Below, in pieces: positions 27,470 through 36,120 of a stretch of DNA of 64,000 bases (position 1 is the first letter of the stretch; the number at the start of each line of letters is the position of its first letter). The notes below the pieces were generated by a model that worked only from the letters and a program-made list of their open reading frames with translations, ran no database searches and was not told the DNA's origin. The position numbers were made by a program, and so were the translations under genes. This stretch comes from Aureimonas endophytica (GTDB taxonomy: Bacteria > Pseudomonadota > Alphaproteobacteria > Rhizobiales > Rhizobiaceae): the NCBI RefSeq assembly GCF_014642635.1, contig NZ_BMIQ01000005.1:1-64000 (forward strand), written 5' to 3'.

Positions 27470-28573
27470 TCAATATCCCGCCGCCCAGCGCGTCACGTCC
27501 GCCGCGTTCTCCTCGCCGGCGAAGAGGCCGGCGATGCGCTCGCCGAGAAGCGGTCCGAACTTGAACATCTGCCCGTCGCAATCGGTGACGACGAGGCCCT
27601 GCCCGGCCGCCTCCAGGCGGAAGCGGCGCTCCGGCGCCAGCACGTAATAGCCGAGTTGGAGGCGGAGCGGGCGGTAGGCCTCGGCCTGCCGGAAATAGGG
27701 CGCGAAGGGCGCGAGGATCGCCCGCGATTCCGCCGCGAAATCCGCCTCGAAGCCCTCGACATCCGGCCGCGCCCGGCGGCGATGGGCGCTGTAGCCGATC
27801 TTCAGGCCGGCGCCGCGCCGGTCGGGCAGCGAATAGCCGGTATGGTCGCCGAGCGTGACGATCGGCGGCGCGGCGCGCCAGGCCTCGGCATAGGCGGCGG
27901 GCGGATCGAGATAGAGCAGCGCCTGTCGATAGGCCGGGGCTTCGCCATAGGCCTCCGGCATCAGGCCGGGCAGCCAGGCGCCGGCCGCGACGAGGAGATG
28001 GTCGGCGGCGATCTCGCTGCCGTCGGCGCGCCAGGCGAGGCCGCGCGCCGGATCGACGCGGGCGACGCGGCAATTCTCCTCCAGCCGCGCGCCCTTGACG
28101 CGCAGCCAGTCGGCGAGCTCGGCGACGATCCGGTCGGCGAAGAGCGGCCCGGCCGGCTCGGCGAGGACGCCGAAAGCGCCGTCCGGCAGGTCGAGATGCG
28201 GCATCAGCCGCGCCAGCGCCGCGCCCTCCACCACCTCGTGCGGCAGGCCGGCGGCGCGAAAGCTCGCCAGGGTCCTGTCGGCATAGTCGCCCGGCTCCAG
28301 CGAGATGGCGACCGCGCCGGTATTCTCGAAATGCGCGGCGCCGAGATCGTCCCAGAGCCGGTCCCAGGCGGCGAAGGCGGGCGCCACCATGCGGGCATAG
28401 CCGGTGGCGTCGCCGTAATGCGGCCGGATCATGCGGTGCCGGTCGACCGAGGCGCCGCGCGGATTGGGGATCGGCCCCTGGTCGAGGACATGGACCTCGT
28501 GCCCGCGCTTCAGCATGGCGCGCGCGACGGACAGGCCGACGATGCCTCCCCCGACGATGGTGATGCGGCTCAT
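27470..28573 (-). CDS. FAD-dependent amine/amino-acid oxidase (DAO family)
   Basis: A 367-residue flavoprotein. The N-terminal dinucleotide-binding motif is TIVGGGIVGLSVARAML, and the C-terminal flavin-site region is LVVTDCDGQMFKFGPLLG. It resembles sarcosine and N-methyltryptophan oxidases (DAO fold). It oxidises a secondary or primary amine at carbon-nitrogen. The start ATG 28573 is just after the cupin gene, whose 3' end slightly precedes it (28605). It is in one leftward operon with the aldehyde dehydrogenase, bicupin and HAD genes. Confidence 0.86.
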   Translation of the reverse strand: MSRITIVGGGIVGLSVARAMLKRGHEVHVLDQGPIPNPRGASVDRHRMIRPHYGDATGYARMVAPAFAAWDRLWDDLGAAHFENTGAVAISLEPGDYADRTLASFRAAGLPHEVVEGAALARLMPHLDLPDGAFGVLAEPAGPLFADRIVAELADWLRVKGARLEENCRVARVDPARGLAWRADGSEIAADHLLVAAGAWLPGLMPEAYGEAPAYRQALLYLDPPAAYAEAWRAAPPIVTLGDHTGYSLPDRRGAGLKIGYSAHRRRARPDVEGFEADFAAESRAILAPFAPYFRQAEAYRPLRLQLGYYVLAPERRFRLEAAGQGLVVTDCDGQMFKFGPLLGERIAGLFAGEENAADVTRWAAGY

Positions 28574-28604
28574 GGATGGGTTCCGTTCGATGGCGATCCG
28601 CCGG

Positions 28605-29351
28605 TCAGGCCGGACGGTGGATGGCATAGACCTTGGCGACATGCTCCCGGCTTTCCCAGGAACAGGTGGCGCCGGCCTCGACCAGGAAGGTGTCGCCCGT
28701 CGCGAAACTCGCCTCGCGCCCCGCCTCGTCGACGAAGGTCACGGAGCCGGCGAGGAGATGCATCAGCTCCACATGGCGATAGAGCATCGGGCGGCGGTGA
28801 TAGGGCGTCGAATCCCAGACCCCGCAGACGAATTCGCCGTCGGCGGAGCGGTAATCCGTATGGTTGCGGCAGGACGGGGTCTCGCCGACGAGAAGTTCGG
28901 CGAGCGGCGCGCCGGACGGGGCGAGTTCGGCTTCGAGGTCGATCGGCACGAGGGCCGCGCCGGACGCCCCCGGCGCCGCATAGGTCATGACGACGAGCCG
29001 CGCCGCGCCGTCCACCCGCCAGGCGAAGGACAGGCCCTTCGCAAGCACGAAGCTCTCGCCGGCGGCGAAGCGCCGCTCCGCGCCGTCCGGCCGGGTCACG
29101 GCGATCGCGCCGGACAGGACGAGGACGAATTCGTCGGCGGGCAGCGCCTCGACATGGCCGCCGTCGACGGCGAGCGACAGGGCGGCCACCGTCACCGGGC
29201 CGGGGGCCAGCGGCAGGAAGCGCCGCGAAAAGGTCCAGGCGCCCCCGGCGCCGGCGCCCTCCAGCGCGGCGGTCCCGGCCTCGGGATCGGCCGCGAAGGC
29301 GCTAAGATCGTGGAAGGTGCGGAGGGCGACGGCGCGCGGCAGCGCGCTCAC
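28605..29351 (-). CDS. Bicupin protein (two cupin_3/DUF861-like domains)
   Basis: A 248-residue protein with two small beta-barrel domains: residues about 60-110 (GGHVEALPADEFVLVLSGAI, then FAAGESFVLAKG) and about 175-245 (YHRRPMLYRHVELMHLLAG, then FATGDTFLVEAG). The GTG start at 29351 overlaps the stop of the HAD gene as GTGA, so translation is coupled. No enzyme activity can be assigned. Such cupins often accompany amine or opine catabolic operons and may bind or process an unstable intermediate. Confidence 0.8.
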   Translation of the reverse strand: MSALPRAVALRTFHDLSAFAADPEAGTAALEGAGAGGAWTFSRRFLPLAPGPVTVAALSLAVDGGHVEALPADEFVLVLSGAIAVTRPDGAERRFAAGESFVLAKGLSFAWRVDGAARLVVMTYAAPGASGAALVPIDLEAELAPSGAPLAELLVGETPSCRNHTDYRSADGEFVCGVWDSTPYHRRPMLYRHVELMHLLAGSVTFVDEAGREASFATGDTFLVEAGATCSWESREHVAKVYAIHRPA

Positions 29352-30016
29352 AGGCCGACGAGCCCCGGCAGGCCGCCGAGATCGGCGATCTCATGCGTCG
29401 AATAGGTGGGATTGGAGGGCTCGTGGCGGCGGTTGACGAAGACGCGGGCGCCGAAATGCATGTCATGCGCCGTCATCAGGTCGTAGCGGAAGGAGGAGGA
29501 GCAGTGCATCACCTCCTCCGGCCGCGCGCCGAGCACGTCCAGCATATATTCGAAGCCCCGCATGCGCGGCTTGTAGGCGCCGGTCTCCTCCGCCGTGATC
29601 ACCTTGTGGAACGGCGCCTCGAGCTTCTCGATCGAGGGCGGGATGAGATCGATCATCGAATTGGTGAGGCCGACGATCGGGATCTCCCGGGCGACGCGCG
29701 TCAGCGGCGCCACCACGTCGGGATGCGGCCCCCAGGTCGGCACGGCGGCATAGACCGCCTCGGCGTCGCTGTCGCGATAGTCGATGCCGTGCAGTTTGCA
29801 GCTGCGGATCAGCGCGTTGGCGACGACATCCTTGTAGGGCTGCCAGGCGCCCAGCACCTCGTCCAGGCGGAAGGACGAGAAGTCGGCGATGAAGGCGTCC
29901 ATCCGCTCGGCCGGCACGCGCCCGGCATAGAGGCGGCGGGCGACGGGCGCCATCTCGAAATAGATCAGCGTGCCATAGCAGTCGAAGGTGATGAACTTCG
30001 GGCGGAAGGCGGCCAT
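29348..30016 (-). CDS. HAD-superfamily hydrolase, haloacid dehalogenase type II-like
   Basis: A 222-residue HAD protein. Nucleophile D12 is in FDCYGTLI, motif II is in IPIVGLTNS, the lysine is in GAYKPR, and motif IV is near SFRYDLMTAHDM. It would use an aspartyl ester intermediate for dehalogenation or phosphoester hydrolysis; the two cannot be told apart safely. It is the first gene of the leftward operon (HAD, cupin, oxidase, ALDH, GNAT), facing the divergent HcnABC-like operon. Confidence 0.84.
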   Translation of the reverse strand: MAAFRPKFITFDCYGTLIYFEMAPVARRLYAGRVPAERMDAFIADFSSFRLDEVLGAWQPYKDVVANALIRSCKLHGIDYRDSDAEAVYAAVPTWGPHPDVVAPLTRVAREIPIVGLTNSMIDLIPPSIEKLEAPFHKVITAEETGAYKPRMRGFEYMLDVLGARPEEVMHCSSSFRYDLMTAHDMHFGARVFVNRRHEPSNPTYSTHEIADLGGLPGLVGL

Positions 30017-30207
30017 CGCAATCTCCGGGGCTCTCGCGGCGGGACGAACCCGCCCGCCGAAGAGAAGACTAGCCGGCGCGACGCGCGGTTGACGCCGGAT
30101 CCAGCCCCTCCGGCAGGCCGATCCTGTCGTTCGCCGCGACCCTTTCGGCAGGATGTGCCGCCGGTCCCGGCTAGAGTCGCGGGCGACGCAACGGTGAGGC
30201 ATCCGAC

Positions 30208-30522
30208 GTGACGAGACCCCGTTTCCGCCGCCTGAAGGAGACCGGACGGCGCGCCATCGCGATCGAGGTGGACGGCCGCCCGGTCGCCGCGCTGGAGGGC
30301 GACACGCTGATGGTGGCGGTGCTTCTGTCGGGCGGCGCGCTGCGCCAGTCCGAGTTCGGCGACGGCCCGCGCGCCGGCTTCTGCCTGATGGGCGCCTGCC
30401 AGGACTGCTGGATGTGGACGCCGGAAGGCCAGCGGCTGCGCGCCTGCACCACGCGCGCCGAGAACGGCATGCGCGTTTCCACCACCCTTCCCTCGGAGGC
30501 GGCATGGCCGCTGCCGGCATGA
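30208..30522 (+). CDS. (2Fe-2S)-binding small subunit of opine/HCN-synthase-type oxidase
   Basis: A 104-residue ferredoxin-like protein. The cluster cysteines are visible in FCLMGACQDCWMW and RACTT. It matches the small A subunit (HcnA-like) of membrane-linked amino-acid dehydrogenases such as glycine cyanide-forming, octopine/nopaline or hydroxyproline dehydrogenases. It is the first gene of a rightward operon and its stop overlaps the next start as ATGA. Confidence 0.88.
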   Translation: MTRPRFRRLKETGRRAIAIEVDGRPVAALEGDTLMVAVLLSGGALRQSEFGDGPRAGFCLMGACQDCWMWTPEGQRLRACTTRAENGMRVSTTLPSEAAWPLPA

Positions 30523-31892
30523 GCGCGCCGAAGGTCGTCGTCGTCGGCGCCGGGCCGGCGGGCATCCGCGCCGCCGAGCGGCTGGCGGCGGCGGGGCTGC
30601 GTCCGACCGTCATCGACGAGGCGCCCCGCGCCGGCGGCCAAATCTATCGCCGCCCGCCGGAGGAGCACGCCCGCGATCACCGCGCGCTCTATGGCTTCGA
30701 CGCCGGCCGCGCCGAGGCGCTGCATGCGAGCTTCGCGGCGCTTTCCGGCCGGATCGACCATCGCCCCGAGACGCTCGCCTGGAACCTCCGGGACAAGGTG
30801 CTGCATGTCGCGCGCGACGGCCTGTCCGAGGCGCTGCCCTTCGACGCGCTGGTGCTCGCCACCGGCGCGACCGACCGGCTCCTGCCCGTCGCCGGCTGGA
30901 CGAAGCCCGGCTGCTACACGCTCGGCGGCGCGCAGATCGCGCTGAAGGCGCAGGGCTGCGCCATCGGCACCCGCACCGTCTTCCTCGGCACCGGACCGCT
31001 TCTCTATCTCGTCGCCTTCCAATATGCGGCGGCGGGCGCGGGCGTCGCGGCGGTGCTCGACACCGCCCCCTTCGCCGGGCAGATCCGGGCGCTGCCGAAG
31101 CTCGCCATCCGGCCGGAATTCCTGGCGCGCGGGCTCTATTTCCGCGCGGCGCTGGCGGCGAAGGGCATTCCCGTCGCCCATGGCGTGACGCCGCTCGCCA
31201 TCGAGGGCGCGGAGGGCGTCGAGCGCCTGCGTTGGCGCGACAAAGCCGGGCGCGAACGGGTGACGGAGGCCGATGCCGTCGGGCTCGGCTTCCACCTGCG
31301 CTCCGAGACGCAGCTCGCCGATCTCGCCGGCTGCCCCTTCACCTTCGACGCGGCGACGCGGAGCTGGCGCCCGGAGGTGGACGAGGACGGGCGCAGCCCG
31401 CGGGAGGGCGTCTATCTCGCGGGCGACGGCATCCGCATTCTCGGCGCCGACGCGGCCGAAACGGCGGGGCGCCTCGCGGCGCTGGCGCTTCTCGCCGATC
31501 TCGGCCGCGCGCCGCCGGAGGCGGAGGTCCGGGCCGCCCGCCGCGTCATGCGGAAAATGGCGCGGTTCCGCGACGGGCTGGCGGAGGCCTTTCCCTGGCC
31601 GGCGCATCTGGCGCGCGGCATCGCCGACGACACGCTGCTCTGCCGCTGCGAGGCGATCACCGCCGGGGAGCTGCGGGAGGCGGCCCGCGCCAAGGGCGCG
31701 CCGGAGCTGAACCGGGCGAAGGCCCTGTCGCGCGTCGGCATGGGCCGCTGCCAGGGCCGCTTCTGCGGCCAGGCCGCCGCCGAGATCCTCGCCGAGGCGA
31801 CGGGCGGCGCGCTGGACGCCGCCGGACGGCTGCGCGGCCAAGCGCCGGTGAAGCCCTTGTCCATCGCCACCGTCGCGGGAGACGCGCCATGA
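30519..31892 (+). CDS. FAD/NAD(P) oxidoreductase subunit of opine/HCN-synthase-type oxidase
   Basis: A 457-residue flavoprotein. It has VVVVGAGPAGIRAAERL at the N-terminus, a second dinucleotide motif (FLGTGPLLYLVAFQYAA) and a C-terminal BFD-like cluster domain with CRCEAITAGELREAA and RCQGRFCG. This is the HcnB/opine-oxidase A layout. ATG 30519 is chosen because it overlaps the preceding stop as ATGA; ATG 30504 would add five residues. It passes electrons between the DAO subunit and the small iron-sulfur subunit. Confidence 0.88.
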   Translation: MSAPKVVVVGAGPAGIRAAERLAAAGLRPTVIDEAPRAGGQIYRRPPEEHARDHRALYGFDAGRAEALHASFAALSGRIDHRPETLAWNLRDKVLHVARDGLSEALPFDALVLATGATDRLLPVAGWTKPGCYTLGGAQIALKAQGCAIGTRTVFLGTGPLLYLVAFQYAAAGAGVAAVLDTAPFAGQIRALPKLAIRPEFLARGLYFRAALAAKGIPVAHGVTPLAIEGAEGVERLRWRDKAGRERVTEADAVGLGFHLRSETQLADLAGCPFTFDAATRSWRPEVDEDGRSPREGVYLAGDGIRILGADAAETAGRLAALALLADLGRAPPEAEVRAARRVMRKMARFRDGLAEAFPWPAHLARGIADDTLLCRCEAITAGELREAARAKGAPELNRAKALSRVGMGRCQGRFCGQAAAEILAEATGGALDAAGRLRGQAPVKPLSIATVAGDAP

Positions 31893-33025
31893 GCCGGGGT
31901 TTCGACGTCGTCGTGGTCGGCGGCGGCATCATGGGCTGCGCCTCCGCCTTCTTCCTGCGCCGTCGCGGCCTGTCCGTCGCGCTGCTCGAACGCGGCCTCA
32001 CCGGCCAGCAGGCGAGCGGCACGAATTTCGGCAATGTCCGGCGCCAGGGCCGCTATCTGCACCAGCTGCCGCTGGCCAACCGGGCGCGGGCCATCTGGGG
32101 GCGCCTGCCGGAGCTGATCGGCGAGGACTGCGAATTCGTCCCTTCCGGCCATCTGCGCGTCGCCTATGCGGCGGCGCAGGCCGAGAAGCTGGAAGCCTAT
32201 GCGCGGGACGCCGCGCCGCTCGGCCTGGAGCTGGAGATGATCAGTGCCAACGCGCTGCGCGACCGCTATCCCTATCTCGGACGCGAGGTGGTGGCGGGCT
32301 GCCTCGCGCCGGTCGACGGGCATGCCAATCCACGCCTCGCCGCGCCCGCCTTCGGCCGCGCCGCCGCGCGGGACGGCGCGCGGGTCGAGGAGGGCTGCGA
32401 GGTCCTCTCGATCGCGAAGACGGGCGAGGATTTCGAGGTGGAGACACGGGAGAAGGGCACGTTCCGCGCCCCGGTCGTCCTCGTCACGGCCGGCGCCTGG
32501 GGCGGCCGTCTCGCCGAAGCCTTCGGCGAGAGCGTGCCGCTTTCGGTCCACGGGCCGCAGATGGCGGTGACGGAGCCCCTGCCCTATCGCCTTGGCCCGA
32601 CCTTCGGCGTCTCGACGCCGCATGTCTTCGAGACGGTCTATTTCCGGCAGGTCAAGCGCGGCAACATCGTCTATGGCGGCTCGACGCGCGGCCCGGCCTC
32701 GAACGAGACGAACCGCGCCGCCGTCCTGCCCGAGAACATTCTCGGCCAGTTCGCGCAGATGCGCCGGGTGATGCCGGGCCTTGCCGCCGTCAACATCATC
32801 CGCAGCTGGAGCGGCGTCGAGAGCTACCTGCCCGACGACGTGCCGATCATGGGGCCGAGCGGGCGGGTGCCGGGCCTCTTCTACGCCTTCGGCTTCTGCG
32901 GCGCCGGGTTCCAGATCGGCCCCGGCGTCGGCGAGGTGATGGCCGAGCTGATCGCGACCGGCGCCACCTCGACGCCGATCGCGCCCTATGCCATCTCCCG
33001 CTTCGCGCAAGGACAGGCCGCATGA
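31889..33025 (+). CDS. DAO-family catalytic subunit of opine/HCN-synthase-type oxidase
   Basis: A 378-residue flavoprotein with VVVVGGGIMGCASAFFL at its N-terminus and a C-terminal FYAFGFCGAGFQIGPGVG. It has the size and features of HcnC/opine-oxidase B/sarcosine oxidase beta. It holds the amino-acid or opine site. Its start overlaps the previous stop (ATGA) and its own stop overlaps the next gene (ATGA), so all four genes are tightly coupled. The same A/B/C set serves very different substrates, so true HCN production is only one and not the most likely possibility. Confidence 0.87.
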   Translation: MSRGFDVVVVGGGIMGCASAFFLRRRGLSVALLERGLTGQQASGTNFGNVRRQGRYLHQLPLANRARAIWGRLPELIGEDCEFVPSGHLRVAYAAAQAEKLEAYARDAAPLGLELEMISANALRDRYPYLGREVVAGCLAPVDGHANPRLAAPAFGRAAARDGARVEEGCEVLSIAKTGEDFEVETREKGTFRAPVVLVTAGAWGGRLAEAFGESVPLSVHGPQMAVTEPLPYRLGPTFGVSTPHVFETVYFRQVKRGNIVYGGSTRGPASNETNRAAVLPENILGQFAQMRRVMPGLAAVNIIRSWSGVESYLPDDVPIMGPSGRVPGLFYAFGFCGAGFQIGPGVGEVMAELIATGATSTPIAPYAISRFAQGQAA

Positions 33026-33960
33026 CGCGCCCGATCGTCGCCTACAAGTCCGATCCCCGGCGCGGCGCCGTCTGGCACGAGGTCTTCGCGCGCGAGGCGC
33101 CGGAGCTCGAACTTCTCGACTGGGCGGCCGGCGACGCCCGTGCGGCGGCGGCCTCCTATCTCGTCGCCTGGACGCCGCCGGACGAACTGCCCCGCGCCCT
33201 GCCGAGGCTGGAGGCGCTGTTCTGCATCGGCGCCGGCATCGACCACATGCCGCTCGCCGGCCTGCCGGACAGCGTCGCGCTGGTGCGGATGGTCGATCCG
33301 GCGCTGGCGCGCTCCATGGCCGAATATGTCGTCCTCGCCGTTCTCGCGCTGCATCGCGACTGGCCGGCCTACCGCACCGACCAGGCGGCGGGCCGCTGGC
33401 AGGCGCGGCCCCTCGCGCTCGCCGCGAACCGCAGGGTCGGAGTGATGGGGCTCGGCGAGATGGGACGCGCCGGCCTCGAGGCGCTGCGGCCCTTCGGCTT
33501 CCCCTTGCGGGGCTGGAGCGCCTCGCCGAAGGCCATTCCGGGCGTCGACTGCTTCGCCGGCCCGGCGGAGCTCGCCGCCTTCCTCGCCGAGACCGACATC
33601 CTCGTCTGCCTCCTGCCCCTGACGGAGGAGACGCGCGGCATCCTGAACGCTTCGACCTTCGCGGCGCTGCCGCGCGGCGCCGGTCTCGTCAACGCCGCCC
33701 GGGGCGGGCATCTCGTCGAGGCTGATCTCCTCGCGGCGCTGGCGGAGGGACGGATCGCGGCCGCCGTGCTCGACGTCCTCTCGCCCGAGCCGCCGCCGCC
33801 CGACCATCCGCTCCTCGCCCATCCCGCCGTGATCGCGACGCCGCATGTGGCAAGCGCCACCCATCCCGAAAGCGCGGCGCGGCAGGTGATCGCCGGTATC
33901 CGCGCCCATCGCGCCGGCCGGCCGATTCCGAACCGGGTCGATCGCCGCCAGGGCTATTGA
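33022..33960 (+). CDS. 2-hydroxyacid dehydrogenase (GhrA-like glyoxylate/hydroxypyruvate reductase)
   Basis: A 312-residue D-2-hydroxyacid dehydrogenase. The nucleotide motif is VGVMGLGEMG (GxGxxG), the substrate arginine is in VNAARGGHLVE, an acid lies in LDVLSPEPPP, and the catalytic histidine lies in ATPHVAS. It would reduce a 2-keto acid such as glyoxylate, hydroxypyruvate or a keto acid released by the upstream oxidase. It is the last gene of the rightward operon, only 12 bases from the convergent GntR gene. Confidence 0.88.
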   Translation: MTRPIVAYKSDPRRGAVWHEVFAREAPELELLDWAAGDARAAAASYLVAWTPPDELPRALPRLEALFCIGAGIDHMPLAGLPDSVALVRMVDPALARSMAEYVVLAVLALHRDWPAYRTDQAAGRWQARPLALAANRRVGVMGLGEMGRAGLEALRPFGFPLRGWSASPKAIPGVDCFAGPAELAAFLAETDILVCLLPLTEETRGILNASTFAALPRGAGLVNAARGGHLVEADLLAALAEGRIAAAVLDVLSPEPPPPDHPLLAHPAVIATPHVASATHPESAARQVIAGIRAHRAGRPIPNRVDRRQGY

Positions 33961-33972
33961 GGCGGCGCGCCG

Positions 33973-34689
33973 TCAGGCCGGCTCCATCTCCTGCTTCTTG
34001 CGCAGGGCATTGGCCTTTTCCAGCGTGCGCACCGGATCGCCGAAATGGCGGTCCAGCTCGGCGAGCGCCGGCTCGGCCTCGCCCGCCGCGATCAGCCGGG
34101 CGAGAAGGTCGTGCTCGTCGAGGAGCGCCGCGTTCTCGCGATAGCCGCCCATCAGCATCTGGAGGCAGAGCCGCGTCTCGGCCTGGAGCGTGGCGAAGGA
34201 GCGCGACAGCCGCTCGCTGCCGGCCTCGTCGACGATCCGGCGGTGGAAGCGCATGTCGAGATCGGCGACGCTCGGCCAGTCCCCGCGCCCGGCCGCGAGC
34301 GTCATCTCCTTCACGATGGCGCCGAGATCCGCGACCACCGACGCGCGGTCCGGCTTGCCCATCACCCGGCGCATGGCCAGGAGCTCCAGGGACTTGCGCA
34401 CGAAATAGATGTCGAGAAGATCGGCCGGCGAGAGTTCGGGCACGAAGACGCCGCGATGCGGCTCGGAGCGCAGCAGCCCTTCCTGGATCAGGCGTTGCAG
34501 GGCCTCGCGCACCGGTCCCCGGCTGACGCCGTAGCCATTCGCCAGCTCCATCTCGTTCAGCTGCGAGCCGAGGGGAAAGGTGCCGTCGAGAATGGCGCCG
34601 CGGATCTGCTGCGCGATCTGCCCGGACAGCGTCGTCCGCACGATGCGCTTCGGCGCGAGGCCCTTACCGGCCGTGTCTCTGTCGGGCAT
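33973..34689 (-). CDS. GntR-family transcriptional regulator (FadR/FCD subfamily)
   Basis: A 238-residue regulator. The N-terminal winged helix contains AQQIRGAILDGTFPLGSQLNE and VSRGPVREALQRLIQEGLL. The C-terminal all-helical FCD domain carries metal/ligand-type histidines (DLDMRFHRRIVDEAG, ELDRHF). It lies 32 bases after the flavin oxidase gene in the same direction. FadR-type regulators bind short TTGTnnACAA-like palindromes; two such sites lie at 36086 and 37358, next to the oxidase/deacylase genes. Confidence 0.92.
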   Translation of the reverse strand: MPDRDTAGKGLAPKRIVRTTLSGQIAQQIRGAILDGTFPLGSQLNEMELANGYGVSRGPVREALQRLIQEGLLRSEPHRGVFVPELSPADLLDIYFVRKSLELLAMRRVMGKPDRASVVADLGAIVKEMTLAAGRGDWPSVADLDMRFHRRIVDEAGSERLSRSFATLQAETRLCLQMLMGGYRENAALLDEHDLLARLIAAGEAEPALAELDRHFGDPVRTLEKANALRKKQEMEPA

Positions 34690-34721
34690 GGTGCGCTCGT
34701 TCCGTCCTGTCGTCGACAATC

Positions 34722-35999
34722 CTAATGCAGGACATCCTGAAGGCGATAGTAGGCGCCGATGAAGGGCAGGAACCAGGGCGGGCCGAAATGGCCGGGAATC
34801 GCCTTCCATTCGAGCCCAGCGAAGGGATTGCGCTCGGCCCGGCCGTCCAGCACCTCGGCCATCACCGTTCCCATATGCGTCGCCATCTGGGTGCCGTGGC
34901 CGCTATAGCCCATCGAATAGAACAGGCCATCGCGCTCGCCAGCGCGCGGCAGGCGGTCGGAGGTCATGTCGACGACGCCGCCCCAGCAATAGTCGATGCG
35001 CGCCCCGGCGAGTTCGGGAAAGACCTCGCCGAGCTTCTTTCGCAGGATGCGGCCGCTCTTCTGGTCGGACAGGGGGTTGGACACGGCGAAGCGCGCCCGG
35101 CCGCCGAAGAGCAGGCGGTCGTCCGGCGTGATGCGGAAATAGGTGCCGACATTCTTGGAATCGGTCGCCATGCGCCGGGTGGGCATCAGGCGGGCGATCA
35201 CCTCCGGTGCGAGCGGTTCGGTGACGATGATGAAGGAGCCGATCGGCACGATGCGCCGGCGGATCCAGCCGAGCGGGCCGATGCCGGACGTGCCGGTCGC
35301 GAGCAGCACCTGCCCCGCCAGCAGCCGGCCGCGCGGCGTCGTCACCTCGTGGGCGCCGCCGACGATCCGCTTCAGCCCCGTCACCGGCGCGCGCTCGAAG
35401 ATCGCCGCGCCGCGCTGCGCGGCCGCCGTGGCGAGGCCGCGCGCGAACCGGCCGACATGAAGGCCGGCGCTCTTCTTGTAGACGAGCCCGCCATGAAAGG
35501 CGTCCGAGCCGATCTCGGCGGAGAGATCCTGGCGCGTCACCAGCATCGTGTCGGGATCGGCGGCGGCCGAGACGGCCTCGAAGGTGCGCCGCAGCTTGTC
35601 GAAATGCTCGGGCTTGGCGGCGAGCTTCAGCTTGCCGGCGCGGCGGAAGTCGCAGTCGATTCCCTCCTCGGCGACGAGACGCTCCACCGTGTCGACCGCC
35701 GCGTCATAGGCGCGGTAGAGCGCGGTGGCGCGCTCAGGCCCCAGCGTCGCGGCCGCGCCGCGAAAGTCGAGCGCGAAGCCGTTGTTGCACTGGCCGCCAT
35801 TGCGCCCGGAGGCGGCCCCGCCGATCTCGGCGGCTTCGAGAAGGGCGACGCGCGCGCCCTTGCGCGCCAGCGACAGGGCCGCCGACAGGCCGGTGAAGCC
35901 GCCGCCGACCACCGCCACGTCGAAACGGCCGTCGACCGGCCCCTCGGCGCCGAGCGTGAAGGGCGGCGCCGTGTCCAGCCAATAGGATGCGAGCTTCAT
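34722..35999 (-). CDS. FAD-dependent oxidoreductase, PuuB/OrdL-like
   Basis: A 425-residue flavin enzyme. It has VAVVGGGFTGLSAALSLARKG followed by ASGRNGGQCNNGF (the gamma-glutamylputrescine oxidase-type motif), and a C-terminal FYSMGYSGHGTQMATHMG. The PuuB group oxidises gamma-glutamylputrescine and related N-substituted amines to aldehydes. A glutamylpolyamine ligase gene is absent here, so the substrate is probably another amine. The promoter region upstream has the candidate GntR operator at 36086. Confidence 0.87.
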   Translation of the reverse strand: MKLASYWLDTAPPFTLGAEGPVDGRFDVAVVGGGFTGLSAALSLARKGARVALLEAAEIGGAASGRNGGQCNNGFALDFRGAAATLGPERATALYRAYDAAVDTVERLVAEEGIDCDFRRAGKLKLAAKPEHFDKLRRTFEAVSAAADPDTMLVTRQDLSAEIGSDAFHGGLVYKKSAGLHVGRFARGLATAAAQRGAAIFERAPVTGLKRIVGGAHEVTTPRGRLLAGQVLLATGTSGIGPLGWIRRRIVPIGSFIIVTEPLAPEVIARLMPTRRMATDSKNVGTYFRITPDDRLLFGGRARFAVSNPLSDQKSGRILRKKLGEVFPELAGARIDYCWGGVVDMTSDRLPRAGERDGLFYSMGYSGHGTQMATHMGTVMAEVLDGRAERNPFAGLEWKAIPGHFGPPWFLPFIGAYYRLQDVLH

Positions 36000-36120
36000 G
36001 GGATCGGCCTGTGAGACGGGGCGCGCCGGGACGGGCCATGCCCGCCCGCGCCGCCTTTCCCCCGCATCATCGGGATGATCGTATAATTGTCAACAATAAT
36101 AATGCCGACCTTGGTTTGGA
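36000..36120. other. Control region upstream of oxidase gene
   Basis: 121 bases between the ArgE-like gene and the oxidase gene. It is markedly AT-richer around 36075-36110 and holds a candidate operator (36086-36097), so the oxidase and GntR genes likely have their own promoter. Confidence 0.5.
36086..36097. promoter_or_regulatory. Candidate GntR operator, site 1
   Basis: ATTGTCAACAAT, a perfect 5-bp inverted repeat around CA. It is the reverse complement of the site at 37358 and lies 87 bases upstream of the oxidase start. Confidence 0.65.

Noticed and set aside
30208-33025. Calling the three-subunit oxidase a true hydrogen cyanide synthase (hcnABC)
   Set aside because: The same three-subunit layout serves opine, hydroxyproline and other amino-acid dehydrogenases, and the neighbours suggest catabolism; cyanide formation is not supported by sequence alone.
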